From Rhizobium leguminosarum (GTDB lineage: Bacteria; Pseudomonadota; Alphaproteobacteria; Rhizobiales; Rhizobiaceae): DNA of 64,000 nt. The notes under the pieces are model-generated. The model saw only the letters and a program-made list of their open reading frames with translations, had not been told where the DNA came from and did no database searches. The position numbers and the translations under genes are program-made. The DNA is taken from positions 416,501 through 480,500 of the forward strand of contig NZ_MZMU01000024.1 of the NCBI RefSeq assembly GCF_004123835.1, given 5' to 3'. This document shows positions 54,590 to 63,905 of this stretch, piece by piece (within the stretch, counting starts at the first letter, position 1; each line of letters opens with the position of its first letter).

Positions 54590-56761
54590 ATGAGCCGCGT
54601 TGATAAGAACGGTCTTGCCATCGAAACCGTCCTTCATGATTTCCTCCTCAAGGAGGTGCTGCCGGGTCTGGCGGTCGATGCGGACAAGTTCTTCGCCGAT
54701 TTTTCGGCGATCATCCACGATCTCGCCCCGAAGAATCGTGCGCTGCTGGCAAAACGCGACGAGCTGCAGGTCAAGATCGACGACTGGTATCGCCGACATG
54801 GTGCCCCGGCGGATATGGACGAATACCAGTCCTTCCTCCGTGAAATCGGCTATCTCCTGCCTGAGGGATCGGACTTCCAGGTTTCGACCGAAAATGTCGA
54901 TCCGGAGATCGCCTCGATCGCCGGCCCGCAGCTCGTTGTTCCCGTCATGAACGCCCGTTATGCCTTGAACGCCGCCAATGCTCGCTGGGGTTCGCTCTAT
55001 GATGCGCTCTACGGCACGGACGCCATTCCCGAGAGCGACGGCGCCGAAAAGGGCAAGGGCTACAATCCGAAGCGCGGCGAGAAGGTCATCGCCTGGGTGC
55101 GCGATTTCCTCGATACGTCAGCGCCGCTGCAGGACTGCCGTTGGAAGGACGTCGGAAGCTTCGCCGTCAAGGATGGAGCGCTGGTCGTCAGATCGATCGA
55201 TGGCGAGCAGGCAATGCTGACGGACGACAAGCATTTTGCCGGCTATCGCGGTGACGCCGCCGCTCCCACGCATATTCTCCTGAAGAACAACGGCATTCAC
55301 ATCGAAATCGTCATCGATGCGGCGACGACGATCGGAAAAGCCGATCCGGCGCATATTTCCGATGTCTGGCTGGAATCGGCAATCACGACCATCATGGACT
55401 GCGAGGATTCGATTGCCGCCGTCGATGCCGAGGACAAGGTCACTGTCTATCGCAACTGGCTCGGCCTGATGAAGGGCGATCTGCAGGAAGAGGTGGCAAA
55501 GGGCGGAACGAGCTTCATCCGCAAGCTCAACCCGGATCTACAATATGCCGGTCCGGACGGTGGCTCCTTCGAGGTGCATCGCCGCTCGCTGATGCTGGTG
55601 CGCAATGTCGGCCACCTGATGACCAACCCGGCGATCCTCGACCGCGATGGCAACGAGGTGCCTGAAGGCATCATGGATGCTGCGATCACCGGCCTGATCG
55701 CGCTTTATGATATCGGCCCCTCCGGCCGGCGGAAGAATTCCCGCACCGGCTCCATGTATGTGGTCAAGCCGAAGATGCATGGGCCGGAAGAGGTCGCCTT
55801 CGCCGTCGAAATCTTCTCGCGGGTCGAAGATGCGCTTGGCCTGCGGCGCAACACCATCAAGATGGGCATCATGGATGAGGAGCGCCGCACGACCGTCAAC
55901 CTCAAGGAATGCATCCGTGCCGCCCGCGAGCGCGTCGTCTTCATCAATACCGGCTTCCTTGATCGCACCGGCGACGAGATCCACACCTCGATGGAAGCCG
56001 GCCCGATGATTCGCAAGGGCGACATGCGCCAGGCGGCCTGGATTTCCGCCTATGAGAATTGGAACGTCGACATCGGCCTCGAATGCGGCCTGTCCGGCCA
56101 TGCCCAGATCGGCAAGGGCATGTGGGCGATGCCGGATCTGATGGGGGCGATGCTCGAACAGAAGATCGCCCACCCGAAGGCCGGCGCCAACACCGCCTGG
56201 GTGCCATCGCCGACGGCCGCAACCCTGCATGCCACCCATTATCACCGGGTCAATGTCGCCCGTGTTCAGCAGGGGCTGAAGGATCGCGCCCGCGCCAAGC
56301 TCTCCGACGTTCTCTCCGTGCCGGTTGCGGTGCGGCCGAACTGGACGCCGGAGGAAATCCAGCGCGAGCTCGACAACAATGCTCAAGGAATCCTCGGCTA
56401 TGTCGTTCGCTGGGTCGATCAGGGGGTCGGTTGCTCGAAGGTGCCTGACATCAACAATGTCGGCCTGATGGAAGATCGCGCGACGCTGCGCATTTCGGCC
56501 CAGCACATGGCGAACTGGCTGCATCACAAGGTCGTCACCGATGCGCAGATCGTTGAGACGATGAAGCGGATGGCCGCCATCGTCGACCAGCAGAATGCGT
56601 CGGACCCCGCCTACCGGCCGATGGCCGGCAATTTCGACGATTCGATCGCCTTCCAGGCCGCCCTCGACCTCGTCCTGAAGGGTAGGGAACAGCCGAACGG
56701 CTACACCGAGCCGGTGCTTCACCGCCGCCGCCTCGAGCTCAAGGCGAAGCAGACTGCCTGA
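54590..56761 (+). CDS. glcB: Malate synthase G
   Basis: GlcB condenses glyoxylate with acetyl-CoA to malate. The 723-residue length marks the G isoform. It shows LLPEGSDFQVSTENVDPEIASIAGPQLVVPVMNARYALNAANARWGSLYDALYGTD, IMDCEDSIAAVDAEDKV, NSRTGSMYVVKPKMHGPEEV, MGIMDEERRTTVNLKECI and the C-terminal NNVGLMEDRATLRISAQHMANWL. Start is the ATG at 54590 after AGGGAG. A bidirectional terminator follows. Confidence 0.97.
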   Translation: MSRVDKNGLAIETVLHDFLLKEVLPGLAVDADKFFADFSAIIHDLAPKNRALLAKRDELQVKIDDWYRRHGAPADMDEYQSFLREIGYLLPEGSDFQVSTENVDPEIASIAGPQLVVPVMNARYALNAANARWGSLYDALYGTDAIPESDGAEKGKGYNPKRGEKVIAWVRDFLDTSAPLQDCRWKDVGSFAVKDGALVVRSIDGEQAMLTDDKHFAGYRGDAAAPTHILLKNNGIHIEIVIDAATTIGKADPAHISDVWLESAITTIMDCEDSIAAVDAEDKVTVYRNWLGLMKGDLQEEVAKGGTSFIRKLNPDLQYAGPDGGSFEVHRRSLMLVRNVGHLMTNPAILDRDGNEVPEGIMDAAITGLIALYDIGPSGRRKNSRTGSMYVVKPKMHGPEEVAFAVEIFSRVEDALGLRRNTIKMGIMDEERRTTVNLKECIRAARERVVFINTGFLDRTGDEIHTSMEAGPMIRKGDMRQAAWISAYENWNVDIGLECGLSGHAQIGKGMWAMPDLMGAMLEQKIAHPKAGANTAWVPSPTAATLHATHYHRVNVARVQQGLKDRARAKLSDVLSVPVAVRPNWTPEEIQRELDNNAQGILGYVVRWVDQGVGCSKVPDINNVGLMEDRATLRISAQHMANWLHHKVVTDAQIVETMKRMAAIVDQQNASDPAYRPMAGNFDDSIAFQAALDLVLKGREQPNGYTEPVLHRRRLELKAKQTA

Positions 56762-56772
56762 CGGAGAATACG

Positions 56773-56808
56773 AAAAGGCCGCCGGAACGATAGTTCGGCG
56801 GCCTTTTT
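56773..56808. terminator. Bidirectional terminator between glcB and the L,D-transpeptidase gene
   Basis: Long stem with one bulged G (56773-56788 with 56793-56807, AAAAGGCCGCC.../GTTCGGCGGCCTTTT), GATA loop, and T or A runs on both sides between convergent genes. Confidence 0.9.
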
Positions 56809-56830
56809 TATACCGAATTCGATAATTAGC

Positions 56831-57514
56831 TTACTGAATGACGACGACCTTGGACGTGCCCTTGCCCGGGCGGACGCGGCTGTAGAGGTCGATGACGTCC
56901 TGGTTCATCAGGCGAATGCAGCCCGAGGAAGCGGCGGTGCCGATGGAGGCCCATTCCGGCGTGCCGTGCAGGCGGAAGAGCGTGTCCTTGCCGTCCTCGT
57001 TGAAGAGATACATGGCACGCGCGCCGAGCGGATTGCTGAGGCCCGGGCCCATGCCGTCTTCGACGTACTTGGCGAGATCAGGCCGGCGGACGGCCATTTC
57101 CTTTGGCGGGTGCCAGTTCGGCCACTCCTGCTTCCAGGCGACGTAGGCGGTGCCGGCCCATGCGAAGCCCTGCTTGCCGACGCCGATGCCGTAGCGCATG
57201 GCCTTGCCGTTGGCTAGGATGTAGTAGAGGAAGCGCTCGCGCGTGTTGACGATGATCGTTCCGGGACGCTCTGTGGTCTGGTAGCTGACGACCTGGCGGC
57301 GGAACTGCGGCTTGACGCGGCTGATCGGGATCGCCGGCAGCGAGTATCCGGCATCCTTCGTCACGCCGTAGGCGTCATCGAAGATCTGGGCCGTCTGTAC
57401 CGTCGGGCCCGCGCCCTTGTCGTCGACGGACGCGCTGTCTGAGGTCGTGGAGCAACCGGCCAGAGCGAGCGTCGTCAGCAGGCCAAATACAGGGAATGCA
57501 TTGCGGATGCGCAT
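56831..57514 (-). CDS. L,D-transpeptidase (YkuD) lipoprotein
   Basis: YkuD enzymes make 3-3 peptidoglycan cross-links or attach proteins to the wall. The 227-residue protein has a signal with lipobox LALAGC (Cys21), so it is a lipoprotein, and a YkuD domain with the active site RLHGTPEWASIGTAASSGCIRLMN (His183, Cys199). Rhizobiales grow by polar L,D-crosslinking, so a role in polar growth is possible but inferred. ATG start at 57514. It is divergent from mmcB, and it ends at the shared terminator. Confidence 0.93.
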   Translation of the reverse strand: MRIRNAFPVFGLLTTLALAGCSTTSDSASVDDKGAGPTVQTAQIFDDAYGVTKDAGYSLPAIPISRVKPQFRRQVVSYQTTERPGTIIVNTRERFLYYILANGKAMRYGIGVGKQGFAWAGTAYVAWKQEWPNWHPPKEMAVRRPDLAKYVEDGMGPGLSNPLGARAMYLFNEDGKDTLFRLHGTPEWASIGTAASSGCIRLMNQDVIDLYSRVRPGKGTSKVVVIQ

Positions 57515-57693
57515 GGAAGACTCTTGAAGTTTTGGGGCAAGGAGAACGGTCTCTCGACCATCGTTGATTATGGTTTATTTTCGATTAACTTGCGCTTTGC
57601 AAGGCTACTGCAGCGCGACAAATCCGTCTGCCGCGCAAATTAGAAGCGCATGGTTTTTTTGCAACAACACGCCAGCCCCTGCGGTGGTTATCC

Positions 57694-58194
57694 ATGACGA
57701 TTTTGAGCGTTTACAATAACAATCCGTTAATCGATGGCCGGCAATCGGACAGGGCCATGATGGTGCGGCGGGGAGCGCAGATATTGCTGCATGAAATGCG
57801 CCACGCCGTGCTGCCCGAATTGCCTTTGGCAAGCGGTCGCCGGGCCGATCTCATCACTCTTTCGGACAAGGGCGAGGTCTGGATCATCGAAATCAAGACC
57901 TCGATCGAGGATTTCAGGGTGGATCGCAAATGGCCGGAATACAGGCTGCATTGCGACCGCTTGTTCTTTGCGACTCATAAGGATGTGCCGCTGGAGATCT
58001 TTCCCGAAGAATGCGGACTGTTCCTGTCGGATGGTTACGGCGCCCATATGATTCGCGAGGCGCCGGAACACCGCATGGCGCCGGCCACGCGCAAATCCGT
58101 CACGCTCAACTTCTCGCGTGCCGCCGCGCAAAGGCTGATGATGGCCGAATGGGCGAACGGGAAACCGTTCACTGTGGACGACGTCCAATTATAA
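57694..58194 (+). CDS. mmcB: MmcB-family DNA repair protein
   Basis: MmcB is an SOS- and damage-related protein described in Caulobacter, with a nuclease-like fold. The 166-residue protein has LPELPLASGRRADLITLSDKGEVWIIEIKTSIEDFRVDRKWPEYR, where the D...EIK pattern recalls the PD-(D/E)XK nuclease core (Asp, then Glu-x-Lys). No membrane or export signal. Start is the ATG at 57694; internal methionines at residues 22-23 are alternatives. It is convergent with actR. Confidence 0.88.
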   Translation: MTILSVYNNNPLIDGRQSDRAMMVRRGAQILLHEMRHAVLPELPLASGRRADLITLSDKGEVWIIEIKTSIEDFRVDRKWPEYRLHCDRLFFATHKDVPLEIFPEECGLFLSDGYGAHMIREAPEHRMAPATRKSVTLNFSRAAAQRLMMAEWANGKPFTVDDVQL

Positions 58195-58211
58195 ACGCGC
58201 GAGGTGCTCGG

Positions 58212-58790
58212 CTATTTCGGCGCGCGTTTGGCAAGGATACGCTGCAGCGTCCGCCGGTGCATGTTGAGCCGACGCGCCGTTTCGGAAACATTGCGCTCGC
58301 ACATTTCATAGACCCGCTGGATGTGCTCCCAGCGCACCCGGTCGGCCGACATCGGATTTTCGGGAAGTTCGGCCTTTTCGCCCGGCCGCTGCGTCAGCGC
58401 CGAAAACACGTCGTCGGCATCCGCAGGCTTTGCGAGGTAGTCGACGGCGCCGAGCTTCACGGCCGTGACCGCCGTCGCGATATTGCCGTAGCCGGTCAGC
58501 ACGATGATCCTGGTGTCGTCGCGCCGCTGGCGGATAGCCTCGATGATGTCGAGCCCATTGCCGTCGCCGAGCCGCAGGTCGACCACCGCATATTTCGGCG
58601 GCCGGCCTTTCGATTTCGCAACGCCCTCCGCCACTGATTCGGCCGTCTCCACCTGGAAGCCGCGTGTCTCCATCGCCCGCGCCAGGCGGCGCAGGAACGG
58701 CCCGTCGTCGTCGACGATCAGCAGGCTGGCGTCGGGACCGATATGGTCCTCATCCGACGCGGCGAAATTGTCATGATTCTGTTCTGTCAT
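58212..58790 (-). CDS. actR: ActR/RegA/PrrA-type response regulator
   Basis: ActR is the global redox and acid-tolerance regulator of rhizobia. The 192-residue protein has the receiver phospho-site VVDLRLGDGNGLDII (Asp71), a linker, and a Fis-type helix-turn-helix at the C-terminus (IQRVYEMCERNVSETARRLNMHRRTLQRILAKRAP), typical of the RegA group. Start is the ATG at 58790; a TTG 13 codons upstream would extend it. It follows actS by 68 bases. Confidence 0.95.
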   Translation of the reverse strand: MTEQNHDNFAASDEDHIGPDASLLIVDDDGPFLRRLARAMETRGFQVETAESVAEGVAKSKGRPPKYAVVDLRLGDGNGLDIIEAIRQRRDDTRIIVLTGYGNIATAVTAVKLGAVDYLAKPADADDVFSALTQRPGEKAELPENPMSADRVRWEHIQRVYEMCERNVSETARRLNMHRRTLQRILAKRAPK

Positions 58791-58858
58791 CGTCTCGGTC
58801 CCAACGGTTGAGCGCCCGATCTGCGTCAACCGCTTATATCCTGTTTATGCCGACAAAG

Positions 58859-60211
58859 TCATTTTGTCGAATTTGCGTCGATCAGCATGCGCGGCCATTC
58901 GATCCGGATACGCGCGCCCGCGCTTTCCGGATCGCGGTTCTCGAAAATCAGCGATGCGCCGGAGCGCTCCAGCAGCGTCTTGGCGATGAAAAGCCCGAGG
59001 CCGAGGCCGCCTGCTGTATCCTCCTTCTGCCGCTTGGTCACATAGGGTTCGCCGATCCGCGTCAGAATGTCAGGCGCATAACCGTTGCCATCGTCCTCGA
59101 TGACGATCAGCACTTTGTCGTGATCGTGCTCGACAGTGACGGTCACTTTCTCCCGCGCATAATCGACGGCGTTCTCGATCAAATTGCCGAGCCCGTACAT
59201 GATGCCGGCATTGCGGTCGGTGACCGGTTCGCCCTTGCGCGGGCTCTTTTCGATGAGCTCGAGAGCGATACCGAATTCCCGGTGCGGGGCGACGATCTCC
59301 TCGATCATCGAGGAAAGCGGCAGCCGGCGCATATGCGCCTCGCCTTCGGAGGAAAGCGTCGTCAGCCGCCGCAGGATATCGCGACAGCGTTCGCTCTGGC
59401 TGCGCAGCAGCATCACGTCCTCGCGGAAACGGTCGTCGTCCTTGAGTTCGCGCTCCATTTCCTTGGCGACGACGCTGATCGTCGCCAGCGGCGTGCCGAG
59501 TTCATGGGCGGCCGCCGCCGCCAGCCCGTCGAGCTGCGACAGGTGCTTTTCCCGCTGCAGCACCAGTTCGGTCGCAGCCAGCGCATCGGCAAGCTGGCTC
59601 GCTTCCATCGAGACCCGATAGGCATAGAAGGCGGCGAATGCCATGGTCGAGGCGATCGAGCACCAGACACCGAACTGCATGACGTTGTGCACGTTGATCT
59701 CGACCCCGTCGAACCAGGGCAGCGGAAAGGGCGAAAAGGCAAGCACCGTGATGCAGACCATCGCAACGCCGATCAGCGCGATGCTATAGCGAATCGGCTG
59801 CGAGGCAAAGGAGATGATGACCGGCACGCAGACGAGCGCTGCGAAGGGATTGGCAAGGCCGCCGGTGATGAAGAGCAGCGCGCAGAGCTGCAAAAGGTCG
59901 AAGCCGAGCAGCGCAAAGGCGGCCGGCGGTTCCAGCCGATGGGTCGGCGGATAACGGATCGTCAGGTAGAAATTCACCCAGGCAAGGGCGGCGATCAGCG
60001 AAGAACTGGCAACCAGCGGTAAGGGAAATTTCAGCCAGAAGGCAACGATGAAAACCGTCATCGCCTGTCCGCCGACGGCAAGCCAGCGCAGCCGTACCAG
60101 CGTCTGCAGGCGCAGCCTGCGGCTGTTATGCCGGTCCTCCAGCGTATAGCCTTCCGTCTTGTCGATCATGCTAGGCTTGTCGATCATGCCGGGCTCCTTG
60201 ATGGCCCTCAT
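58859..60211 (-). CDS. actS: ActS/RegB/PrrB-type redox sensor histidine kinase
   Basis: ActS phosphorylates ActR in response to redox state. The 450-residue protein has about six membrane segments between residues 40 and 200, the quinone-sensing motif GGLANPF (117-123), the phospho-site AAAHELGTPLATI (His236) and the redox cysteine in SERCRDIL (Cys276). The kinase core continues with NLIENAVDYA, EDDGNGYA and GGLGLGLFIAKTLL. The ATG at 60211 overlaps the hrpB stop in ATGA; ATGs at 60187 and 60169 are alternatives. Confidence 0.95.
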   Translation of the reverse strand: MRAIKEPGMIDKPSMIDKTEGYTLEDRHNSRRLRLQTLVRLRWLAVGGQAMTVFIVAFWLKFPLPLVASSSLIAALAWVNFYLTIRYPPTHRLEPPAAFALLGFDLLQLCALLFITGGLANPFAALVCVPVIISFASQPIRYSIALIGVAMVCITVLAFSPFPLPWFDGVEINVHNVMQFGVWCSIASTMAFAAFYAYRVSMEASQLADALAATELVLQREKHLSQLDGLAAAAAHELGTPLATISVVAKEMERELKDDDRFREDVMLLRSQSERCRDILRRLTTLSSEGEAHMRRLPLSSMIEEIVAPHREFGIALELIEKSPRKGEPVTDRNAGIMYGLGNLIENAVDYAREKVTVTVEHDHDKVLIVIEDDGNGYAPDILTRIGEPYVTKRQKEDTAGGLGLGLFIAKTLLERSGASLIFENRDPESAGARIRIEWPRMLIDANSTK

Positions 60212-62673
60212 GTACCACGCGGTTTTGCCCGTGTCGTCGGCGACGCATCCTCCGGCCGCTCCGGCCAGGGATGCCGGGGATAGCGCCCGCGCATATCAGC
60301 CCGCACATCCTTCCAGGAGCCGGCCCAGAAGCCCGGCAGGTCGCGTGTGGTCTGGATCGGCCGGTGCGCCGGCGAGGTGAGCTCGAGCAGCAGCGGCAGG
60401 CGGCCACCGGCAATGGCCGGATGTTGCTTCAGTCCAAACAACTCCTGCACGCGGATCGTCAGAACCGGTTCCTCGCCCTCATATTGGATCGGATGCCTTT
60501 GGCCGGTCGGCGCTTCGAAATGCGTCGGTGCAAGCCGGCTAAGGTCGCGTTGCAATTCGTGCGGTACCAGCGACATCAGTCCGTTCGAAAGTCCGGCGGC
60601 GGAAATCTCCGAAAGGCCGCGGGCCTCCGTCTGGAAGGGTGCGAACCAGTCGTCGAGCCGGGAAAGCAGGGCATCATCGCTGACATCGGGCCAAGGCTCG
60701 CCGATCGTCCTGTGAAGGAATCCGATCCGCTCGCGCAATTGCACGGCCTCCTTCGAGAAAGCAAGCTGATCGAGCCCTAGCTCCCGCACTCCCTCTACCA
60801 GCGCCTGCGTGACCTCTGCTCCGGAAGGACGCGGTAAGGGCGTCTCTTCGAAGACGATGGCGCCAAGCCGGGTTGCCCGCCGCGCCCGGATTTGCCGGCT
60901 CTGGCGGTCGAAGAATATCTGGTCGCCGGTTTTGATCTCACCGGGCAACTCGGCTTCGATGTCGCCGCGGGTCACCTCGGCTGCCGCCAGAACCCGCGCC
61001 TGCGCCGCCCGTCCGGTCAGGTCGGCAATCACCAGCATCTGGCTGCCGGCCAACCTCTCGGTTTCCGGCAGCTCCGCACCGCGCCCGTTCGCCATCACGA
61101 ACCGGCCGCGCCCACCGCGCTGAAGCGCGATTCGATCCGGGAACGCATGCAGCAGCAGCTGGCCTGCAAGCGCCGGCGCCGTTGAGGCAACCCTGTCGAG
61201 GCCGCTCGCCAGCCGTCCCGCCAGCCGCCGCGAGGCCTCTGCTCTCTCGCCCCGTTCGGCCTTGAAGCGTCGCAGCCGCTCCTCGATATCAACACTCGTT
61301 CCGCCAAGCCCTTGTTCGGTGAGAAGCACGGCGATCATCGCCGCATCCCGGGCCTGCCCCGCTTCTCCCGCCGAGACGACCATGGCGGCAAGCCGCGGCG
61401 GCAAAGCGAGATCGCGCATCACCTTGCCGCGCGCCGTCAGCGCTCCGTCCTTGTCGAGTGCGCCAAGTTGACCAAGCAGCACCCGTGCTTCCCTCAGCGT
61501 CGTTTCCGGCGGCTGATCGACGAAGGCAAGGGATGCCGGATCTTGAACGCCCCAATGCGCGAGGTCGAGCACCAGCCCCGAGAGATCGCTGGAAAGGATC
61601 TGCGGCGGTGTGAAGGCCGGCAATGCCGCCGTCTGTCCCCGGTGCCACAGCCTGACGGCAATGCCCGGTTCCGTTCGTCCGGCACGGCCGGCCCGCTGAT
61701 CGGCGGAAGCCCGCGACACGCGCACCGTCTCCAGCCGCGTGATCCCGGTCGACGCCTCGAACACCGGCAGACGCTGCAGCCCGCTGTCGATCACGATCCT
61801 GACGCCGTCGATGGTGATCGATGTTTCGGCAATCGAGGTTGCTAGCACGATCTTGCGCGTCCCTTTGGATGCCGGTCGGATCGCCGCATCCTGCTCTTTC
61901 TGGCTGAGATTGCCGTAAAGCGGCGCAATCAGTGTTTCGGCTCCGAATCGTCCCTGCAGGCGTTCCACGGTCCGGGTGATTTCCGCCTGGCCGGGCAGGA
62001 AAGCGAGGATCGAGCCGGCCTCATTGGCATGGGCATCGAGTATCGCCCGCGTGACCGCATCCTCGATGCGTTCGCCGCCCGGCCGATCCTGATAACGGAT
62101 ATCGATGGGAAAGCTACGCCCCAGGCTTTCGATAACAGGTGGATGGTCGAGCACGCCGGCCACGCGTTCGACATCGAGGGTCGCCGACATCACCAGGATG
62201 CGCAGATCCTCGCGCAGCGCCGACTGGACGTCGAGCGCCAGAGCGAGTCCGAAGTCTGCATCCAGCGAACGCTCGTGGAACTCGTCGAAGATCACGACCG
62301 AGACACCGTTTAGTTCCGGATCGTCGAGGATCATCCGGGCAAAAACCCCTTCGGTCACCACCTCGATCCGTGTCGCTGCCGATATTCTGTTGTCGAGGCG
62401 CATGCGGTAGCCGACGGTCTCGCCGACCCGTTCGCCGATGAGCGATGCCATCCGGCTTGCCGCTGCCCGCGCCGCCAGCCGCCGCGGCTCCAGCAGGATG
62501 ATCTTGCCGTCGCCGCGCCAGGCCTTGTCAAGCAGGTAGAGTGGTACCAACGTCGTCTTGCCGGCGCCGGGCGGGGCGGAAAGAACGGCGCGTTTTTGCT
62601 TTTCCAGCGCGGCAGCGACGGCCGACAGGACATGTGAAACCGGAAGCTCCGGCAAGGATGCACTGATTGTCAA
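60208..62673 (-). CDS. hrpB: ATP-dependent RNA helicase HrpB
   Basis: HrpB is a DEAH-box helicase of poorly known role. The 821-residue protein has Walker A SAPPGAGKTT (32-41), a DEFHER motif in VVIFDEFHERSLDADFG, SATLD (motif III), and DQRAGRAGRTEPG (motif VI), followed by the HrpB-specific C-terminal domain (TRDLPGFWAGSWKDVRADMRGRYPRHPWPEDP-like). The ATG at 62673 overlaps the neighbouring gene's stop by four bases. Confidence 0.95.
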   Translation of the reverse strand: MTISASLPELPVSHVLSAVAAALEKQKRAVLSAPPGAGKTTLVPLYLLDKAWRGDGKIILLEPRRLAARAAASRMASLIGERVGETVGYRMRLDNRISAATRIEVVTEGVFARMILDDPELNGVSVVIFDEFHERSLDADFGLALALDVQSALREDLRILVMSATLDVERVAGVLDHPPVIESLGRSFPIDIRYQDRPGGERIEDAVTRAILDAHANEAGSILAFLPGQAEITRTVERLQGRFGAETLIAPLYGNLSQKEQDAAIRPASKGTRKIVLATSIAETSITIDGVRIVIDSGLQRLPVFEASTGITRLETVRVSRASADQRAGRAGRTEPGIAVRLWHRGQTAALPAFTPPQILSSDLSGLVLDLAHWGVQDPASLAFVDQPPETTLREARVLLGQLGALDKDGALTARGKVMRDLALPPRLAAMVVSAGEAGQARDAAMIAVLLTEQGLGGTSVDIEERLRRFKAERGERAEASRRLAGRLASGLDRVASTAPALAGQLLLHAFPDRIALQRGGRGRFVMANGRGAELPETERLAGSQMLVIADLTGRAAQARVLAAAEVTRGDIEAELPGEIKTGDQIFFDRQSRQIRARRATRLGAIVFEETPLPRPSGAEVTQALVEGVRELGLDQLAFSKEAVQLRERIGFLHRTIGEPWPDVSDDALLSRLDDWFAPFQTEARGLSEISAAGLSNGLMSLVPHELQRDLSRLAPTHFEAPTGQRHPIQYEGEEPVLTIRVQELFGLKQHPAIAGGRLPLLLELTSPAHRPIQTTRDLPGFWAGSWKDVRADMRGRYPRHPWPERPEDASPTTRAKPRGT

Positions 62674-63617
62674 TTTTGGCCCGTCACTGTCTCATAGGCA
62701 AGGATGGCGCCGGCGAGATCCTCCAACGCCGCACCCACCGACTTGAACAGCGTGATCTCTGCGTCATGGCTTCGTCCGCCATGGGCGCCGCTGACGAGTT
62801 CCGCAAGCTCAGCCCTGATGTCGCCTTCCTTCAGCACGCCGCTTTTCAGCGGCTGGACGATGTCGCCTGCCTCGGCGATGGCGCCGGCCCGGGTATCGAC
62901 ATAGACCGAAGCACGGCGGATGGCCTCGTCGTCGCTTTCGCGCATGCTCGGCTTGAAAGCGCCGACGAGATCGAGATGGGCGCCGGGCTTCAACCATTCA
63001 CCTGATATCAGCGGCGCGCTGGAAAGCGTGGCGCAGGAAATGATATCGGCCGTCCGCACTGCGGCTTCGACATCCGCGACCGCCTCGGCATTCAGCCCGA
63101 GCGCCCGGGCTTCGGCTGCGATCTTTTCCGCCGCTTGCCCGTTGCGGCCCCAGACCCGGTACCTCTTGATCGGCCGGGTCGTACCATGGGCAAGCATCAG
63201 GTTGAGCGACAGCCGCCCGGTTCCGCAGACGAGCAGCTCTTCCGCGTCCGAGCGGGCGAGATGACGGGCCGCCAGCGCCGATGCCGCCGCCGTCCGCCGC
63301 GCCGTCAACTCGCCGCCGTCGATCGCGGCAAGCATTTCCCCGGTAGCGCCGGAAGAAAGAAGATAGGTTCCGAAGATCGCCGGCAGGCCCCGCCGCACAT
63401 TGCCTGGAAAGACCGAGACCGTCTTTACCCCGGCATAGCGTCCGGGAACCCAGGCCGGCATCAGGAGCAATGTGGCGCTCTCCTCATCCGGCACCTCCAT
63501 CTCATGGTGATGACGCACCGGCATCACGCATTCGCTCTGGAACATGCGGGCGATCGCCTCGATCAGTTCCGGCCAGGGCAAGGCCGTGCGCGTCTGTTCT
63601 TCATCGAGGACAAGCAT
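62670..63617 (-). CDS. Ornithine cyclodeaminase/mu-crystallin family oxidoreductase
   Basis: A Rossmann-fold NAD(P)-dependent protein. The 315-residue sequence has a PxRHHHEM start region (VMPVRHHHEM), GVKTVSVFPGNVRRGLPAIFGTYLLSS, GGELTARRTAAASALAARHLA, a nucleotide loop LLVCGTGRLSLNLM and HLDLVGAFKPSMRESDDE. The family includes ornithine cyclodeaminase, ketimine reductase and alanine dehydrogenase-like enzymes, so substrate is not assigned. It is the first gene of a leftward run with hrpB, actS and actR. Confidence 0.88.
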   Translation of the reverse strand: MLVLDEEQTRTALPWPELIEAIARMFQSECVMPVRHHHEMEVPDEESATLLLMPAWVPGRYAGVKTVSVFPGNVRRGLPAIFGTYLLSSGATGEMLAAIDGGELTARRTAAASALAARHLARSDAEELLVCGTGRLSLNLMLAHGTTRPIKRYRVWGRNGQAAEKIAAEARALGLNAEAVADVEAAVRTADIISCATLSSAPLISGEWLKPGAHLDLVGAFKPSMRESDDEAIRRASVYVDTRAGAIAEAGDIVQPLKSGVLKEGDIRAELAELVSGAHGGRSHDAEITLFKSVGAALEDLAGAILAYETVTGQN

Positions 63618-63840
63618 TCTTCACTCCGCCGGATCTTTCTTCCTCGCCAAACTAGCGAGTGAGGCGTGGCATAGGCAAGCACCCTGGAATTCCGCGTCAG
63701 GCACCCCATATAAGCCTCATCTCCCTCGCCGAAGCCTATCCTTCAGGATTCGGCAAAAACGAATCTTAAAAACCGTCCGATCGGGCGGTGGATTTGCTCG
63801 TTTTTGGAGGCGGGGGATAAAAGCCCTTCATTTTCAACCT
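63618..63840. other. Gene-free region at the right end of the window
   Basis: I see no convincing gene in this 223-base stretch. It should hold the promoter of the leftward cyclodeaminase-family gene. Small ORFs here have no recognisable features. Confidence 0.5.
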
Positions 63841-63875
63841 GTTACAAAAATGTCAAAAAACTTTGGTTGGGTGTG

Positions 63876-63905
63876 TTGACTGTTTGGGAGGGTTAGTTCT
63901 ATAAG
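63876..63905 (+). promoter_or_regulatory. Strong promoter, probably of an rRNA operon beyond the window
   Basis: TTGACT (63876-63881) and TATAAG (63900-63905) with an 18-base spacer, preceded by an A-rich UP-like stretch (ACAAAAATGTCAAAAAAC, from 63844). The following sequence to 64000 has no start codon context of a gene and looks like the leader of a rhizobial rrn operon. No rRNA sequence is reached. Confidence 0.6.
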